Below are positions 13,086 to 14,093 of a stretch of 14,093 bases of DNA, piece by piece. Position 1 is the stretch's first letter, and each line of letters begins with the position of its first letter. The notes below the pieces were generated by a model that was not told where the DNA came from, did not search any database, and was given only the letters and a program-made list of their open reading frames with translations. The DNA is from Bacillota bacterium. Lineage in GTDB: Bacteria > Bacillota > Clostridia > Christensenellales > SZUA-584. The stretch spans positions 1 through 14,093 of the forward strand of contig JAEZNC010000276.1 in the NCBI GenBank assembly GCA_023441905.1, given 5' to 3'. A program made the translations under genes and the position numbers.

Positions 13086-14093
13086 TTATATTTCTTCGAT
13101 TTTATCTCCAAACATCGCAAGTATGTCCGTATTGGTTGCTTTTGAACCGTGTTCTTTTTCCACGATGACGCTGACGTTCATGGGCATACCGACCGTTTTT
13201 TGTATCGCTTCACCAAGCGCCTTCATGGCGGCGGGCTGCTTTAGAAAATCGGCTGCCACTTCCGATTTTGAGCCGAATGTGATGTCGAGCGTATCGGCAC
13301 CGCGGCGCGACGCCGTCACAGCCTTGGCCGCATGCGGATAGGCAAAGTAAGCATCCGTTTTCAATGTATCGAGCACCTTATACCAGAGATCCTGCGCGTC
13401 GCTGCTGTTCGGCTGAGCGGATGCGGGCGGAACGGCTTTGGGCGCTTTAGCCGAGGCTTTGGCGGGCTTTTCAGCCGGGGGGACCGCTTGCTTCACAGTC
13501 TGCTCGAGCGCTGCAGTGAACGGGCGCTGCTCGAGCGCCGCCAGCCGCGCTTCGAGTTTTTCGATGCGCGCTTTATCGGGCGACGACGGGTCGTCCTCAG
13601 GAGCCATGAGTGCCATCACCGCCGTTTCGAGCACGATGTCGGCGCGCAGGTTCTGCCGCATCTCGTATTCTTTTTGTATCAGTATATTGAGCGCGCGGAC
13701 GCACGCGTTCTTACCAAAGCGTTTGGCCATTTCCTCAAGGCCGGTGTCATCCGTATCTCCCGCGCCCAAGGCGAGCCACATCATTTTTCGGAACGCTTCC
13801 GAAAGGTCTTTAATGAGCGCGCGCGTGTCTGCGCCCGCGCTCAGCAGCGCCGAAAGCTGTTCAAGAGCGTTTTTCTCGTCGTAAGCCGTGATGCTGCCGA
13901 TCAGCGCCATCAACTGCTGCGTGCCGCCGCTGCCGAGCGCCGCTGTGACGCTTTGCCGCGTGACCTCGCCCGATGAGGCGCACTGGTCGAGTATCGAGAG
14001 CGCGTCGCGAAGGCCGCCCTCCGCCGCCTGTGCAATCATCTGCAGGGCCTCGCGCTCAAATTCGTATCCTTCGCCTTGGGCAACTTCGGCCAG
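13086..14093 (-). CDS. dnaX: DNA polymerase III subunit gamma/tau (5' part outside window)
   Basis: DnaX is the clamp-loader ATPase and, in the tau form, holds the replisome together. Only the last 335 residues are in the window; the Walker A part and the zinc site lie upstream. The visible N-terminal end holds the sensor-2 motif GGLRDALSILDQ, then the oligomerization domain (roughly 35-170 of the visible part), a short charged coiled coil (ARIEKLEARLAALEQ), a Pro/Ala/Lys-rich linker, and a C-terminal domain from about 215 (LWYKVLDTLKTDAYF) of the tau type. I see no A-rich frameshift site in the visible part, so one full-length product seems likely. It heads the ebfC-recR-DUF2508 unit. Confidence 0.95.
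   Translation of the reverse strand: MAEVAQGEGYEFEREALQMIAQAAEGGLRDALSILDQCASSGEVTRQSVTAALGSGGTQQLMALIGSITAYDEKNALEQLSALLSAGADTRALIKDLSEAFRKMMWLALGAGDTDDTGLEEMAKRFGKNACVRALNILIQKEYEMRQNLRADIVLETAVMALMAPEDDPSSPDKARIEKLEARLAALEQRPFTAALEQTVKQAVPPAEKPAKASAKAPKAVPPASAQPNSSDAQDLWYKVLDTLKTDAYFAYPHAAKAVTASRRGADTLDITFGSKSEVAADFLKQPAAMKALGEAIQKTVGMPMNVSVIVEKEHGSKATNTDILAMFGDKIEEI

Noticed and set aside
1..14093. CRISPR arrays, tRNA/rRNA genes, IS elements or prophage genes
   Set aside because: I saw no regularly spaced repeats, no cloverleaf or rRNA motifs, and no transposase, integrase or phage structural genes on either strand.

Overview
This window looks like chromosomal DNA from a Gram-positive anaerobe, most likely Bacillota, class Clostridia. 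The reasons are the dnaX-ebfC-recR-DUF2508 cluster (same order as dnaX-yaaK-recR-yaaL in Bacillus subtilis), an ECF-type folate transporter gene behind a tetrahydrofolate riboswitch, strong AGGAGG ribosome binding sites, TTGACA/TATAAT-like promoters, and a two-component system followed by an FtsX-type ABC exporter. Genus cannot be told from the sequence. I see no phage, IS element, CRISPR array, tRNA or rRNA.

Layout. 1-844 (-): 5' part of mreC with its own promoter. 845-1245: no convincing gene; it holds the mreC promoter, an orphan promoter-like site with a doubtful small ORF, and the terminator of the next operon. 1246-6301 (-): response regulator, histidine kinase, ABC ATPase and 873-residue FtsX-family permease, transcribed in that order. 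Near-identical 16-bp inverted repeats lie upstream of the regulator gene and across the kinase stop codon, so the regulator may control both its own gene and the transporter. 6552-7253 (+): DUF998 membrane protein. Its last codons contain the promoter of the next unit, and its stop codon lies inside the aptamer of a tetrahydrofolate riboswitch (7245-7338) that precedes folT (7405-7947).

8002-8859 (-): a DapF-family protein in which both catalytic cysteines are serine. 9165-10400 (+): an EAL c-di-GMP phosphodiesterase with a C-terminal sensor-like domain. 10450-10662 (-): a 70-residue zinc-ribbon membrane protein. 10862-11566 (-): an HD-GYP phosphodiesterase. 11871-14093 (-): DUF2508, recR, ebfC and the 3' part of dnaX, ending in a strong terminator.

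How the genes work together. The window is mostly housekeeping (cell shape, replication and repair, vitamin uptake) plus a peptide- or envelope-stress-type sensing and export module and two c-di-GMP degrading enzymes close together. I found no wholly new multi-gene system. The points most worth checking are the Cys-to-Ser DapF paralogue, the folT leader with a 14-bp pairing that can hide the ribosome binding site, the paired operator candidates of the two-component/ABC module, and an unexplained structured element at 11721-11789.
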